Positions 22,501 to 30,976 are shown, numbered from the stretch's first letter. The stretch: 52,025 bases of DNA from Planctomycetota bacterium (GCA_016795205.1 JAEUHZ010000060.1:1-52025), one strand, 5' to 3'. Translations and numbers: made by a program. Notes: generated by a model from the sequence alone, not told the origin.

Positions 22501-24764
22501 CGCTGTTCGAGATCGGTCGGGTGTCCGCCTCCGGTCTGGTGCTCCAGGCGCGCCGCGGCGCAGACGAGCGCCTGCACGCGCTGGGCTTCTCCAGGGCGCC
22601 GCGGGTCGCGGCGGAGGCGGAGGTCGATGGCGCGCGTCGCGCGCCGGACCTCACGCCGCCGGGCGCGCCGCGCGTGGTGCTGGGCGGGCTCGATCTGGAG
22701 CTCGCACGTGGCACGTTCCGCGACGAACTCGTCGGTGCGGATCCGATCGAGCTCAGCGGGCGCGTGAGCACGCCGTCGGGACAGGTGCTCGTGGACCCCG
22801 AACCGGAGAATCTGGCCCCCTTCGTCGTCGAGCTCGAGGCGCGCGCGGCGCCGTTCGCCCGCTCGCTGCGGACCGAGCTGCGCATCGCGCCGTGGTCCGA
22901 GCAGCCCGAGATCGCCCTCGCGTTCACCGCGGAGGGCCTCTCCGGCGCGGGCGTCGGGGCCTTGGGGCGCGGGCTCTCGACCTGGGTGGACGGCACGTCG
23001 CTCACGGAGGGCGTCGCGACCGGCTCGGCCCGTGCGCGCCTCGCTTGGCGCCGGCGCTCGCCGCTCGACCTCGACCTGCGCGCGGGCTTCGCAGCGGAGG
23101 TCGAGGTCGGCCGCCTGGAGTTCCGCGACGCGCCGGGGGGACGCGTGCTGCTCGCGCTCGAGAGCGCCGCAGCCGACGTGGCACGCGTGGACCTGGCGAC
23201 CGGCGACGTGCACCTGCGGACGCTGGAGCTCGTGCGGCCGCAGTGGCTCGCGCGTCGCACGCCGGCGGGCTTCGAGCTCCTGGGGCTCGTGCTGCACCCG
23301 GAGCTCAGGTCGTCGCCCGCGCCGGCGGCTCCGGCCGACAGCGCCGAGCCCGGGGCCTCCCCCCGGCGCGCGCGCGCTGAGCTCCGCGTCGACGAGCTCT
23401 TGGTGCGCGGCATCGACGTGCTGCTGCGCGACGACGCCGTAGAGCCTCCGGCCGTGCTGCCGCTCGTCGACCTCGATCTCGTCGTGCAGCGCTTCACGAC
23501 GCGCGCCTTCGAGGAACCGCGCGTGATCCGCTTCGACGCGTGGCTCGGTGCCGGCCGGGCGTCCATGCCGCATCCGACGCGCGCCGCGAGCGTCGTGACG
23601 GGCTTGGCCAGCGCGGTCGGCGGTGCGCTCGCCGGCCGCCGCGAGGAGCTGCGCTACGAGGAGCGGCTGGTGTTCCAGGAGGCGGCGCTCACGGGCCGCA
23701 TCCAGTTCGTGCCTTCGCTCTCGGGCCATGCGCAGGCGACGCTCTCCGGCCTGGAGCTCCTGGGCTTCACGGGCACGGCCAAGCAGGAGGGCGTCGACGT
23801 GGGCGATGGGACGCTCGACGCCTCGGTGCGCCTGCGCTTCCGCGGCGAGGAAGGCGTGCGCGTCGACAGCGAGCTCGTGTTCAGCGGGCTCTCGCTCTCG
23901 GAACCCAAGAGCGGTCCCATCGAGGCCTACCTCACGCTGCCCGTGCCGCTGGATACCGTGCTGTTCCTCCTGGAGAACGCCGACGGCGAGCACCGCATCC
24001 CGGTCGGCTTCACGCTGGACGCGGCCGGACTCACGCGCGCGCGGATCGCGGGCGCGGCGGCCTCGGCAGCGGCCAGCGTGATCGGCAGCGCCGTGGCGTC
24101 CGCGCCGTTGCGCGTGATGTCGACGTTCACGGACCTGTTCGGGATCACGGGGGGCGGCGCCGAACAGCCGCCGACCGCCAGCGTGGCGTTCGGCCCCGGC
24201 GACGCGGCGCTGCCGCCCGCGGCCCACGCGGCGCTGGAGCCGCTGGTGCAGAAGCTGCTGGCCGACGCCGACTGGGTCGTGCAGGTCCAGCACCGCCTGG
24301 GAGCCGCCGACGTCGAGCGCGCGACGCGTCTGGCGAACCCGCCGCCGGAGGTCTGCCGCGAGATCGCCGAGGGACTGCGCGCGCGACGAGCCGAGATCGC
24401 ACGGTCGCGCACGGAGCTCGCCGCCGAGGTGCGTGCCGACTGGGCGGCGGGGGACAGCGCCACGGCCGCAGCCGGCACCCAGCGCCTGCGCGCGCTGGAC
24501 GCCGAGGCTGGCCATCTGGAGGACGCGCTGGACCGCGTGCTGGAGCACCTGAAGCCCGGCGCCGAGCGTCACGACGCGAAGCGCGCGCGCGCCGCCGCGC
24601 TGGCCGTGGCGCGCGCGCGGGTCGAGGCGCTGCGCGCGTGGTTCGTGTCGCGGGGGATCCCGCGCATCGAGGAGCGCTTCGAGGCCAAGCCCCCGACGTT
24701 CGACCTGGCAGCGGACGGCGCGGGCGGCACGATCCTGGTCGTGCTCCGCGAGCGGCCGCGCTGA
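19506..24764 (+). CDS. Giant AsmA-like / DUF748-family envelope protein
   Basis: 1752 residues. One N-terminal signal-anchor helix (about 12-32, LLALRVALVLLAGRLLLAAF) is followed by a very long periplasmic part of repeated beta-rich units. These carry AsmA/DUF748-type phrases: IEIEDLRCAL, GLRPDALGPYLAELGLASTL with VDGVLKARLVG, GLRAGSLAPYLP with LVNGELDARAGLEL, and ATLSGLELLGFTGTA. The C-terminal end has the DUF748 feature ASVAFGPGDAALPPAAHAAL followed by a helical region (about 1610-1752) of alternating Arg/Glu/Ala. AsmA-like proteins form hydrophobic grooves that move phospholipid between membranes; that role is an inference from family. It is longer than most DUF748 proteins (usually near 1000). 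The ATG overlaps the upstream lipoprotein stop. Confidence 0.83.
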   Translation: MGDARRVGARRWALLALRVALVLLAGRLLLAAFAPAAAQLAARAHGVDAEWTRLRLHVLRGAIEIEDLRCALRAREGEPSSAPFLCVETLRADLAVRDLLRGELRLSRAEARGVDLRLERRADGSLPLLDALAATAPDPQGEEPAPLSFLPAVRVDALRASSVRLDVHDTLASGEDRHQRFELDLRADDLGYPDRRAQVVLLATAPNLLDQARLELAIETRPDDAFVTGDLQVRGLQGESAAPWVATALGVQRVRGDRSASLGLNSRFDARLRVEGAQRDGIAASIGPLAIHAWAADGRVLARVADLQLEVAALRASGIRVTSAGVHDAALDVRIDADGAPCALGFAFQDLSAAEPRSSARATRAAPAPADHGAPGPPFAVVLDVLEARSVQASFTDERHEPPVALTLDVERALLAGVDTSGARAEPLRFEVVASADGVVGRIEARGAAALFGARQALEAELEARGLRPDALGPYLAELGLASTLVDGVLKARLVGTGRATPGGGLEGDLRLTGVQLADGERICGVRAVEALGVAYEPARPTLRIRDLLVRGTDVTLQRLADGALAGLGLRTSESRSTRRGLAGRAPAEARSSVAGLPTPASAAPSPLPRVEIERLAVIENRLSWRDEQLARPVDVVFDDCGLEVRDLRLFGRAGEHERATAQVKLWSRAAALVRDVSVAGTLTTRPGPLDLALELEVGVRGVTAAELQPYIDPTGLQEQLVDASMAARVALQVARDAVGWRGELELAEARLENGGRTVLGATLLGVRGVRLEGERVRIELVDVTDAHVHVARDPVGALLALGLRIPLEIFRRGESAAEGSSAGASSVEQALAALPAVQIRAVRVSNAALHWRDATSEPAIEAVARLELSADGVTTRSARNKWFPFALVAAVEGTASEVRVDGAARLGPRGAGLQLDLRARGLRAGSLAPYLPAGVACELVNGELDARAGLELDAHEAGGLQGRMELSRVRLAEAGVAEPLAALERFEVALERVDPAAALFEIGRVSASGLVLQARRGADERLHALGFSRAPRVAAEAEVDGARRAPDLTPPGAPRVVLGGLDLELARGTFRDELVGADPIELSGRVSTPSGQVLVDPEPENLAPFVVELEARAAPFARSLRTELRIAPWSEQPEIALAFTAEGLSGAGVGALGRGLSTWVDGTSLTEGVATGSARARLAWRRRSPLDLDLRAGFAAEVEVGRLEFRDAPGGRVLLALESAAADVARVDLATGDVHLRTLELVRPQWLARRTPAGFELLGLVLHPELRSSPAPAAPADSAEPGASPRRARAELRVDELLVRGIDVLLRDDAVEPPAVLPLVDLDLVVQRFTTRAFEEPRVIRFDAWLGAGRASMPHPTRAASVVTGLASAVGGALAGRREELRYEERLVFQEAALTGRIQFVPSLSGHAQATLSGLELLGFTGTAKQEGVDVGDGTLDASVRLRFRGEEGVRVDSELVFSGLSLSEPKSGPIEAYLTLPVPLDTVLFLLENADGEHRIPVGFTLDAAGLTRARIAGAAASAAASVIGSAVASAPLRVMSTFTDLFGITGGGAEQPPTASVAFGPGDAALPPAAHAALEPLVQKLLADADWVVQVQHRLGAADVERATRLANPPPEVCREIAEGLRARRAEIARSRTELAAEVRADWAAGDSATAAAGTQRLRALDAEAGHLEDALDRVLEHLKPGAERHDAKRARAAALAVARARVEALRAWFVSRGIPRIEERFEAKPPTFDLAADGAGGTILVVLRERPR

Positions 24765-24767
24765 CCG

Positions 24768-25502
24768 TCAGCGCCGTTCGAAGACGCCCACGAGCGACAG
24801 CCCCTTGAGGCCCGGCACGTGGTCGAGCAACGCCAGCGCTGGCATCAACGCGTTGATGACCTTGAGCTTCCCCGGCGAGATGCTCTTCGAGTAGTTCGTG
24901 CTCTCGGCGCGCTTGCGGCGATAGCCCCACGCTCCGGCCGGGTTCATCGGCCGCACGCAGAGCGTCGCGAAGCCTTCGCGCTCGAACAGCTCGCGCAGCG
25001 GAGCCGCGTCGTAGCGCCGGTAATGCCCCGAGGCCTGGTCCATCGGGCCGTAGAGCGCGCTCTGGGCCGGGACCTTGACGATCGCCCGGCCGCGCGGGCT
25101 CAGGCGAGCGCCGAGCTTGCGCACGAAGGCCGCGTCGTCCTGGAAGTGTTCCAGCACGTCGAGCGCGATCACGGCGTCGGCCTGGACGTCGGCGATCTCG
25201 TGCCAGTCACCGCGCAGGTCGACCCGCCGCGGCTCGACCCGCTGGCGCGGGTACTCGCGGCCGAGGCGCTCCAGGAGCGCGTCGTTCACGTCGACCGCGA
25301 CGACGTGCTCGACCTTCGCGACGTAGTGCCGCAGGACGAAGCCCGCGCCGCAGCCCAGCTCCAGGATCGTGCCGCGCGGCAGGAAGCGCGCGAAGCGCGC
25401 CGCGATCCAGCCGTAGTAGTTGGGCAGGAGCGCCATGCGGTCCTGCGCCTCGTGGTAGACGAGGTTGGGACGGTCGAGCGTGGATTCCGGATCCAGGGTC
25501 AC
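24768..25502 (-). CDS. Class I SAM-dependent methyltransferase (cytosolic)
   Basis: 244 residues. Motif I is TILELGCGAGFVLRH (45-59), followed by VAVDVNDALLERL, DAVIALDVLEHFQDD (motif II/III, the ubiquinone/BioC-like DVLEHF) and LSPRGRAIVKVPA. The C-terminal half has GHYRRYDAAPLRELFEREGF, common in glycolipid- and rhamnan-type methyltransferases and in the general Methyltransf_11/23 group. The acceptor is unknown. The start is GTG at 25502, with no ATG nearby. The stop is 3 bp from the convergent AsmA-like gene. There is no signal peptide, unlike the other methyltransferase of this window. Confidence 0.87.
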   Translation of the reverse strand: MTLDPESTLDRPNLVYHEAQDRMALLPNYYGWIAARFARFLPRGTILELGCGAGFVLRHYVAKVEHVVAVDVNDALLERLGREYPRQRVEPRRVDLRGDWHEIADVQADAVIALDVLEHFQDDAAFVRKLGARLSPRGRAIVKVPAQSALYGPMDQASGHYRRYDAAPLRELFEREGFATLCVRPMNPAGAWGYRRKRAESTNYSKSISPGKLKVINALMPALALLDHVPGLKGLSLVGVFERR

Positions 25503-25677
25503 GCGACCGCCATCCTACCGGTCGCGGCGCCGTCGGATCGTGGTGCCCGCGATGGTGCCTGTCCCCGTGACGCCGTGACCGGGTCGAGAGCCCACCTGCG
25601 GACCTCCACGAGCGCAACGGGCAGCGCGCCGACCTTGGGAAGCCTCGTCGCTCGTGCGCCGTCGCCGGCCCGCGGCA

Positions 25678-26136
25678 TCAGTCCGACGCCGCTGCCAGGG
25701 CGATCGGCAGGCCCGCGCGCACGAGCCCGCCGCGCACGACGCGGCACACGAAGCCGCTGCGGCCGACCATCAGCTCGGGAAAGCGCGGGTCGAGCTTCTT
25801 CAGCGTGCCGCAGGGCGCGCGCACGTCGTGGATCTCGAGCAGGAGCTCCTCTCCGACCAGCAGTCGGTCGCCCGGGCGCAGCGCGGCGAGATCGAGCCCG
25901 GCCGTGAGCAGGTTCTCGCCGAAGGTCCCCGGCGCGTCGCACGGCACGCCGTCGGCCTTCAACGTCCGGTAGTCCTCGATCGCGAACAGGCACACGGCGC
26001 GGTCCGCCCCCCCGTGCCGCTGGAAACGATGCCGGTCGCCGACGAGCCCCAGCTGCTCGACGAGCGCCTCCTCGACCGGGTGCTTCGGGATGCCGCCGGG
26101 TCCGAGGCACACCGCCAGCACCACGCCGCGCGTCAC
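25678..26136 (-). CDS. MOSC-domain protein
   Basis: 152 residues. It matches the MOSC fold (C-terminal domain of molybdenum cofactor sulfurases): GLVGDRHRFQRHGGADRAVC, then GTFGENLLTAGLDLAALRPGDRL, and the cysteine-bearing RAPCGTLKKLDP. The latter holds the single conserved Cys thought to carry sulfur or bind the Mo cofactor. Stand-alone MOSC proteins of this size are usually linked to molybdopterin or to detoxification of N-hydroxylated bases. GTG at 26136 is chosen because it overlaps the MltA stop (GTGA), implying coupled translation, although the two have no obvious functional tie. Confidence 0.88.
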   Translation of the reverse strand: MTRGVVLAVCLGPGGIPKHPVEEALVEQLGLVGDRHRFQRHGGADRAVCLFAIEDYRTLKADGVPCDAPGTFGENLLTAGLDLAALRPGDRLLVGEELLLEIHDVRAPCGTLKKLDPRFPELMVGRSGFVCRVVRGGLVRAGLPIALAAASD

Positions 26137-27311
26137 GGCGCGGGCATCCCGCCCTGCTTCAGGAACAGGTAGTAGAGCTGCCCTTCCTGCCGCGTCGCGC
26201 CGGCGATCTTCTCGGCCTCGTCGCCGACGCCGACGTACACGTCCGCGCGGCCGGCAGTGCGGATCGCGCCGCCCGTGTCCTGATCGAGCAGGAAGCGACC
26301 CAGCTCGGCGCCGTACTCGGTCCCGATCCGGCCCTCGGCCCAGGTCAGCGCGCCGCGCGGGAACAAGCGCTTGTCCGTGGCGATCGAGCGGTAGCCCGTG
26401 ACGGGCACGTTGAGCGACCCGTGCGGGTTGCCGTCGATCGGCTGGAAGAACACGTAGCTGTCGTTCTTGTTCAGGAACTCCTGGACCTTCGCAGGGTTCT
26501 GCTTGGCCCAGGCGCGGATCGAGGCCAGGCTGACGCCGTCCTTGGGCAGCTCCTTGGCGTCGATGAGCGCCTTGCCGAGCGAGGCGTACTCGCGGCCGTT
26601 CTTGCCGGCGTAACCCAGCTTGAGCATCTCGCCGTCGGGCAGCTCGATGAAGGCCGAGCCGTTCACGTGCGCGATGTAGGCGTCGATCGGGTCCGCGATC
26701 CAAGCCAGCTCCAGCTTCTTGTTCCTGAGCATGCCGCTGGCCTCGATGACCCGGCGCGTCGGATAGGGCTGCGTCGCGTTGCCGACCCTCTGTCCCAGGA
26801 TCTCGCCCTCCGGGCCCTTCAGGAGGTCGGGCGGCAGGGCATAGAGCGGATGGCGGTACTCGGCCGTCGCGACGGTCGAACCGCGCAGGATCGGCGTGCA
26901 GTAGGCCGTGAACAGCACGCCGCCCCCGCGGCCGTCCCAGCCGGCGCTCTTGTAGACCGTGAACTCACGCTCGAGGCGCGAGTCGAACTCCTCCGCGCTC
27001 TTCGAGGTCGTGAGGATCTCCTTGAACCGCTCGAGGCTCGCCAGCGCCCGCTCGAGGGTGACGCCCTCGATGGGGAAGTGGCGCGCCGAGGTCTTCTTCT
27101 TCGTCCAGGCGATCGAGTGATCGAGCGCGGGCAGGATCTCGGCCCGGCGCGCGAAGTCGGCGCGGAAGTCGGGCCGCCTGTCGCCGGGGCCGAGCGGCAA
27201 GAGCGCGGGCGCGCCCTCGGGGAGCTCCTTCGAGTAGTCGGGCTGGGCCGACTTGCAGGCGGCGAGCAGGGCCAGGGCGGCGGCGAGGAGGGTGGTGCTG
27301 AGGCTGCGCAT
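26133..27311 (-). CDS. mltA: MltA-type membrane-bound lytic murein transglycosylase (lipoprotein)
   Basis: 392 residues. Lipoprotein signal MRSLSTTLLAAALALLAAC (Cys19). The MltA domain runs through about 110-290 with GVLFTAYCTPILRGS, YRHPLYALP and LAWIADPIDAYIAHVNGSAF. The C-terminal 3D domain holds NDSYVFFQPIDGNPHGSLNV, LFPRGALTWAE and FLLDQDTGGAIRTAGRADVY, with the aspartates that give the domain its name and provide catalysis in E. coli MltA. It cleaves peptidoglycan at the MurNAc-GlcNAc bond forming 1,6-anhydro ends. Planctomycetes were once thought wall-less, so a full MltA fits the current view that they do make peptidoglycan. The stop overlaps the MOSC start. Confidence 0.93.
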   Translation of the reverse strand: MRSLSTTLLAAALALLAACKSAQPDYSKELPEGAPALLPLGPGDRRPDFRADFARRAEILPALDHSIAWTKKKTSARHFPIEGVTLERALASLERFKEILTTSKSAEEFDSRLEREFTVYKSAGWDGRGGGVLFTAYCTPILRGSTVATAEYRHPLYALPPDLLKGPEGEILGQRVGNATQPYPTRRVIEASGMLRNKKLELAWIADPIDAYIAHVNGSAFIELPDGEMLKLGYAGKNGREYASLGKALIDAKELPKDGVSLASIRAWAKQNPAKVQEFLNKNDSYVFFQPIDGNPHGSLNVPVTGYRSIATDKRLFPRGALTWAEGRIGTEYGAELGRFLLDQDTGGAIRTAGRADVYVGVGDEAEKIAGATRQEGQLYYLFLKQGGMPAP

Positions 27312-27442
27312 GGTTTCGACTCCAGAGGTGCGACCGGAGTCTGCCTTCCCGCACGATCCGATTCACGCCCCGTCCGTGGTCGAGTCACTCGTCCGCGCTC
27401 GCGCTTGCCGGCCCGACCGGGCGCAGCGAGACTCTGCGCTCC

Positions 27443-27802
27443 GTGCCGTGCCTCATCGGATGTCTGGCGCTGTCGTTTCCGCGCCTCGCGATCGTCCTCG
27501 TCTTCCTGTTCTCCGACTACCTCGGGCGGGCGTACGAGACGAACTTCTGGCCGTTCCTGGGCTTCCTGTTCCTGCCCTGGACGACGCTGGCCTACGCGGT
27601 CTCGATGAACGAGAACGCCGGGCAGCTCTCGGGGTGGTTCGTCGCGCTCTACGTGCTGGGCCTGCTCATGGACTTCGGCATCGTGGGCTTCGGTCGCGGC
27701 CGCCGCCGGCAGCGCGGGCCGGGTGGCGACGCGGGCGGTGCTCACGGACCCGGGGGCCCCGCGCCCCGCTCGATCGACGTCCGCGGCGAGCGCGTCGGCT
27801 GA
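27443..27802 (+). CDS. Small membrane protein of unknown function
   Basis: 119 residues with three hydrophobic segments: about 5-24 (IGCLALSFPRLAIVLVFLFS), 36-55 (FWPFLGFLFLPWTTLAYAVS) and 64-82 (GWFVALYVLGLLMDFGIVGF). A Gly/Arg-rich cytosolic tail follows. The start is GTG at 27443, placed just before the first helix. The layout resembles small YrvD/DUF-type integral membrane proteins, but I cannot name a family. It is alone on its strand between two minus-strand genes. Confidence 0.6.
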   Translation: MPCLIGCLALSFPRLAIVLVFLFSDYLGRAYETNFWPFLGFLFLPWTTLAYAVSMNENAGQLSGWFVALYVLGLLMDFGIVGFGRGRRRQRGPGGDAGGAHGPGGPAPRSIDVRGERVG

Positions 27803-27900
27803 GCCCTGGAGCCAGCCGTCGTCGGCCCAGCCGTCGCCGGCGAGCGCTCTCGCCGCGCCACGTGCCCAAGGGGGACCTTCCAGCCAGCTGCGCCGGACCG

Positions 27901-29121
27901 TCAGCGCCGGCCCTCGAACACGACGCTGCCCTCGATCACTGTCGCCAGGCAGTGCGACGTGTACTCGAACGGATCACCGTCGTAGAGCGCGAAGTCGCCG
28001 TCCTTGCCGACCGCCACGCTGCCCAGGCGCGCCTCGACGCCCAGGATGCGCGCCGCGTCGATCGTGATCGCGCGCAACGCGGCGTCCGGGCCCAGCCCGT
28101 GAGCGGCGGCGATCGCGGCCTCGTAGAGCACGACGCGCGTCTTGGGGACGTAGCTCTCGTAGCCGCTCTGGAACGCGAACAGGATGCCGGCGTCGCGCAG
28201 CTTCGTGGGCGTCGAGCGGCTGGCGTTCTCGAGCTCGCCCCAGAAGCGGGCCATCGGCGGGTGGGCCAGCACGGGCACGACCGCGGCGCGGATCGAGTCG
28301 AGGACCACGTAGGCCTCGGCGGCCCCGTCGAGCACGAGGCGGAACCCGAACTCGCGCTGGAGGCGCAGCGCGCTCTCGATGTCCTGATGGCGTTGCGCGG
28401 TGACGAGCAGGGGCACCTTCTGCTGCAGCACGTCGACCAGCGCCTCCTTGCGCAGGTCGCGGTCGGGGCGCTTCGCGGCATCGCCGCCGGCGTTGGCGAC
28501 CTTGACCGCGTACTCCTGGGCACCGATCAGTGCCTCGCGCAGCAGGGCGACCTGCTTGCCTGCCGTGCCCGGGCCCTTGCCCGGACCGTCCCCGCGGGCG
28601 TCCTTGCCCAGGGTCGCGGCGATCATGGCGCGCGGGACGATCACGGCCTCGTCGACCGTGCCGCCACGCGTCTTGGCGATCAGCGTCTGACCGGTGATCA
28701 GCGCATTCGGGCCGTGGCCGGTGTGGAGCGTCGTGACGCCGAAGCCGCGCACCCACTCGACCAGGCGCTCGCGCGCGTTGTAGGCATCGATCGCGCGCAA
28801 CTCGGGCTGGATCGGCCCGCTGGGGTCGTGCTGGTCCTGGTCGTGCGGCTGGTTCAGGTGCCCGGCCAGCCCGATCACGCAGTGCGCGTCGACGATTCCG
28901 GGCGTGACGACCGCGGCGGAGAGCGTGCGCATCCCGGTCGGGATCGGCGTCGAAGCGGCGGGGCCGAACGCCGCGATCTGGCCGGCGCGCACCACGACCA
29001 CCGCGTCGCGGATCGGCGCGCTCTCCGCGGTGTGCAGCAGGCCGGCCCTGATGGCCAGGTCCTGCGCCGCCGACACGGGCACGAGGAGGACGAGCGCGAG
29101 CAAGGCGAGTGAGCCGTTCAT
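27901..29121 (-). CDS. Secreted amidohydrolase-fold protein with lost metal ligands
   Basis: 406 residues with a signal peptide (MNGSLALLALVLLVPVSAAQ). The overall architecture is that of composite-domain amidohydrolases: an N-terminal small domain (VVVVRAGQIAAFG), the barrel, and a C-terminal GSVAVGKDGDFALYDGDPFE return strand. Against its upstream neighbour the metal-binding positions are changed: VDAHCV replaces VDTHSH, TAQRHQD replaces HTHRHDD, VLDGAAEA replaces VLHHVSEA, and AFQSGYES replaces GFHTDDWI. The binuclear metal centre is therefore unlikely to form. It may be a pseudoenzyme partner of the neighbour. The gap from the upstream paralogue's stop is one base. Confidence 0.85.
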   Translation of the reverse strand: MNGSLALLALVLLVPVSAAQDLAIRAGLLHTAESAPIRDAVVVVRAGQIAAFGPAASTPIPTGMRTLSAAVVTPGIVDAHCVIGLAGHLNQPHDQDQHDPSGPIQPELRAIDAYNARERLVEWVRGFGVTTLHTGHGPNALITGQTLIAKTRGGTVDEAVIVPRAMIAATLGKDARGDGPGKGPGTAGKQVALLREALIGAQEYAVKVANAGGDAAKRPDRDLRKEALVDVLQQKVPLLVTAQRHQDIESALRLQREFGFRLVLDGAAEAYVVLDSIRAAVVPVLAHPPMARFWGELENASRSTPTKLRDAGILFAFQSGYESYVPKTRVVLYEAAIAAAHGLGPDAALRAITIDAARILGVEARLGSVAVGKDGDFALYDGDPFEYTSHCLATVIEGSVVFEGRR

Positions 29122-29122
29122 C

Positions 29123-30433
29123 TCAGCGGTCCCCTCCGGCCAGGCAGCAGACGGTCTCCACGCGCGGGTGGCCGACGCCCCAGCCGCCGTCGGCGTAGCG
29201 CCGGTCGGCCTCGCGAGCGAGGTCGAAGACCTTCTGGCCCTCGACCCAGGTCTCCTCGACCTTGGTGTAGACCGAGAGCGGATCGCCCGAAAGGACGATG
29301 AAGTCGGCGTCCTTGCCGGGCTCCAGCGTGCCGACGCGGTCTTGGAGGTCGAGCATGGCGGCTGCGTTCCTGGTCAGGCCGGCGAGCGCCGTCTCGCGCG
29401 TGCAGCCGGCCCGCACGGCCAGCGCGGCGCTGCGCAGGAAGAGTCGCGAGTCGGTGATCCAGTCGTCCGTGTGGAACCCGACCAGGTGCGCCGCGCCACG
29501 CTGCTCGAGCTCGGCTGCCGAGCGCGCGTCGAAGTCCGCCGCCTCGAGCTTGCCGCCGGGCGTGTCGATCACGATCAGCGAGCACGGGGCCTGCGCCGCC
29601 ACGATCTCGTCGGCCACCTTCCAGGCCTCGCTGACGTGGTGCAGGACCACCCGGAAGCCGAACTCGCTCGACAGGCGCAGCACCGTGACCACGTCGTCGT
29701 GGCGGTGCGTGTGGTGGTGGACGATGCGCTTGCCCGACAGGATCTCGAGCAGGCCCTCCAGGGCCAGATCGCGCGCCGGCCGCTTCTCGGCGTCGTCGCC
29801 GGCCGCGTCCAGCTTGCGCTTGTACTCTTGCGCTGCGACGAACTGCTCGCGCACGAGCGCCGCCGACTTCCCGCGCGTGCCCGGGAACGGCGGCGGATCC
29901 TGGCTGTTCGTGCCGTTCGCCATCTTCATGCCGCCCATCGGCGAGCCGTCCGCGAAGCGGTAGACGAGCCCTTCGATGGTGTCCGCGTCCCGATTCTTGA
30001 GGTAGATCGTCTGGCCGCTCATCAGGTGACCGCTGCCCGACATCACGTTGAGCGTCGTGATGCCGCCGGCCTGCGCGCGTTGCAGTCCGGAGTCGCGGCA
30101 GTTCACGGCGTCGAGCATCCGCACGCCGGGCTGGATCGGCGCGCTGGAGTCCGCGCCCCAGCCGCCGCCGACGTGGCTGTGGGTGTCGACCAGGCCGGGC
30201 ATCAGCACCTTGCCCTGCACGTCGAGCACGGTGGCCGTCGGCGGGATCGCGACGGCGCCGCGCGTGCCCACGGCGACGATCTTCCCGGCGTGGACTACCA
30301 GCACGCCGTCGTCGATCGGAGCCCTCGCGATGGGCAGGATGCGCGCGCCGGCGAACGCCAGCGGCCGTTCCTGGGCCAGAGCGGGCGTGACGAGGAGCAG
30401 CGCGAGAAACACCTGACGGGATCGATGCGACAT
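29123..30433 (-). CDS. Secreted amidohydrolase-family metallohydrolase
   Basis: 436 residues. A Sec signal (MSHRSRQVFLALLLVTPALAQ) is followed by the small beta domain (VLVVHAGKIVAVGTRG) and the amidohydrolase barrel. The barrel shows GLVDTHSHVGGGWG (the HxH of strand 1), GITTLNVMSGSGHLMSGQTI, VHHHTHRHDD, RVVLHHVSEA and HLVGFHTDDWITDSR (strand-8 aspartate). The C-terminal LEPGKDADFIVLSGDPLS is the usual ending. This is the imidazolonepropionase/dihydroorotase-like group; the substrate is unknown. ATG at 30433 begins at the signal peptide; the longer frame upstream is not needed. It is translated just ahead of its degenerate paralogue, which points to a heteromeric pair or division of labour. 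Confidence 0.9.
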   Translation of the reverse strand: MSHRSRQVFLALLLVTPALAQERPLAFAGARILPIARAPIDDGVLVVHAGKIVAVGTRGAVAIPPTATVLDVQGKVLMPGLVDTHSHVGGGWGADSSAPIQPGVRMLDAVNCRDSGLQRAQAGGITTLNVMSGSGHLMSGQTIYLKNRDADTIEGLVYRFADGSPMGGMKMANGTNSQDPPPFPGTRGKSAALVREQFVAAQEYKRKLDAAGDDAEKRPARDLALEGLLEILSGKRIVHHHTHRHDDVVTVLRLSSEFGFRVVLHHVSEAWKVADEIVAAQAPCSLIVIDTPGGKLEAADFDARSAAELEQRGAAHLVGFHTDDWITDSRLFLRSAALAVRAGCTRETALAGLTRNAAAMLDLQDRVGTLEPGKDADFIVLSGDPLSVYTKVEETWVEGQKVFDLAREADRRYADGGWGVGHPRVETVCCLAGGDR

Positions 30434-30561
30434 TGCGGCGTGGCTCGGGAGGGTTCGAGCCCGTGAGGTTATGCGCCGCAGACGCCACGCGCACCCCTCG
30501 AGGACGAAAGGGGGCTGGCGCGCGAGGCTCAGGGCGGCGATCATGCTCGGCTCGGGATCCC

Positions 30562-30975
30562 ATGACGAACCGCAGCGAAACGCCGTCCACGACGCCGAGC
30601 CTGCGCCACAGCCCCTTCGCCGCCCTGCGGCGTGATGGTCCGGCTCCCGCGTCGAGCGTGACCAGCGCGCTGCCCGCTGGACCCGCCACCCGAGCGGCGA
30701 GCCCGGATGGCGTGCGGCCCGGCGCGAGCGCCGGGCGCGCTGCGCTCGTCGTGCGACGCGAGAAGAAGGGCCGGGGGGGCAAGGCGGTCACGATCGCCGC
30801 GGGCCCCGCGTTGACGGCCTCCGACCTGGAGGCGCTGGCGCGCGCGGCGGCCAAGGCGCTGGGCGCGGGAGCGCGCGCCGAGGACGGCGCGCTCGTCGTG
30901 CAGGGCGAGCAGACCGAGCGGCTCGCCGCCTGGCTGGCCGGCCAGGGCTTCACGGACATCGTGCGGGGCAACTGA
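30562..30975 (+). CDS. yciH: SUI1/YciH-family translation factor (eIF1-like)
   Basis: 137 residues. The C-terminal 77 residues are a SUI1 domain: LVVRREKKGRGGKAVTIAAG (the basic loop that contacts the ribosomal P site), LEALARAAAKALGAGARAED, GALVVQGEQTERLAAWLAGQ and GFTDIVRGN. The N-terminal 60 residues are Ser/Pro/Ala-rich and probably disordered, longer than in E. coli YciH (108 residues in total). The bacterial homologue influences start-site fidelity and 70S formation in vitro. It lies one base before the prfC start, so it is co-translated with release factor 3. The start is the ATG at 30562. Confidence 0.88.
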   Translation: MTNRSETPSTTPSLRHSPFAALRRDGPAPASSVTSALPAGPATRAASPDGVRPGASAGRAALVVRREKKGRGGKAVTIAAGPALTASDLEALARAAAKALGAGARAEDGALVVQGEQTERLAAWLAGQGFTDIVRGN

Positions 30976-30976
30976 G

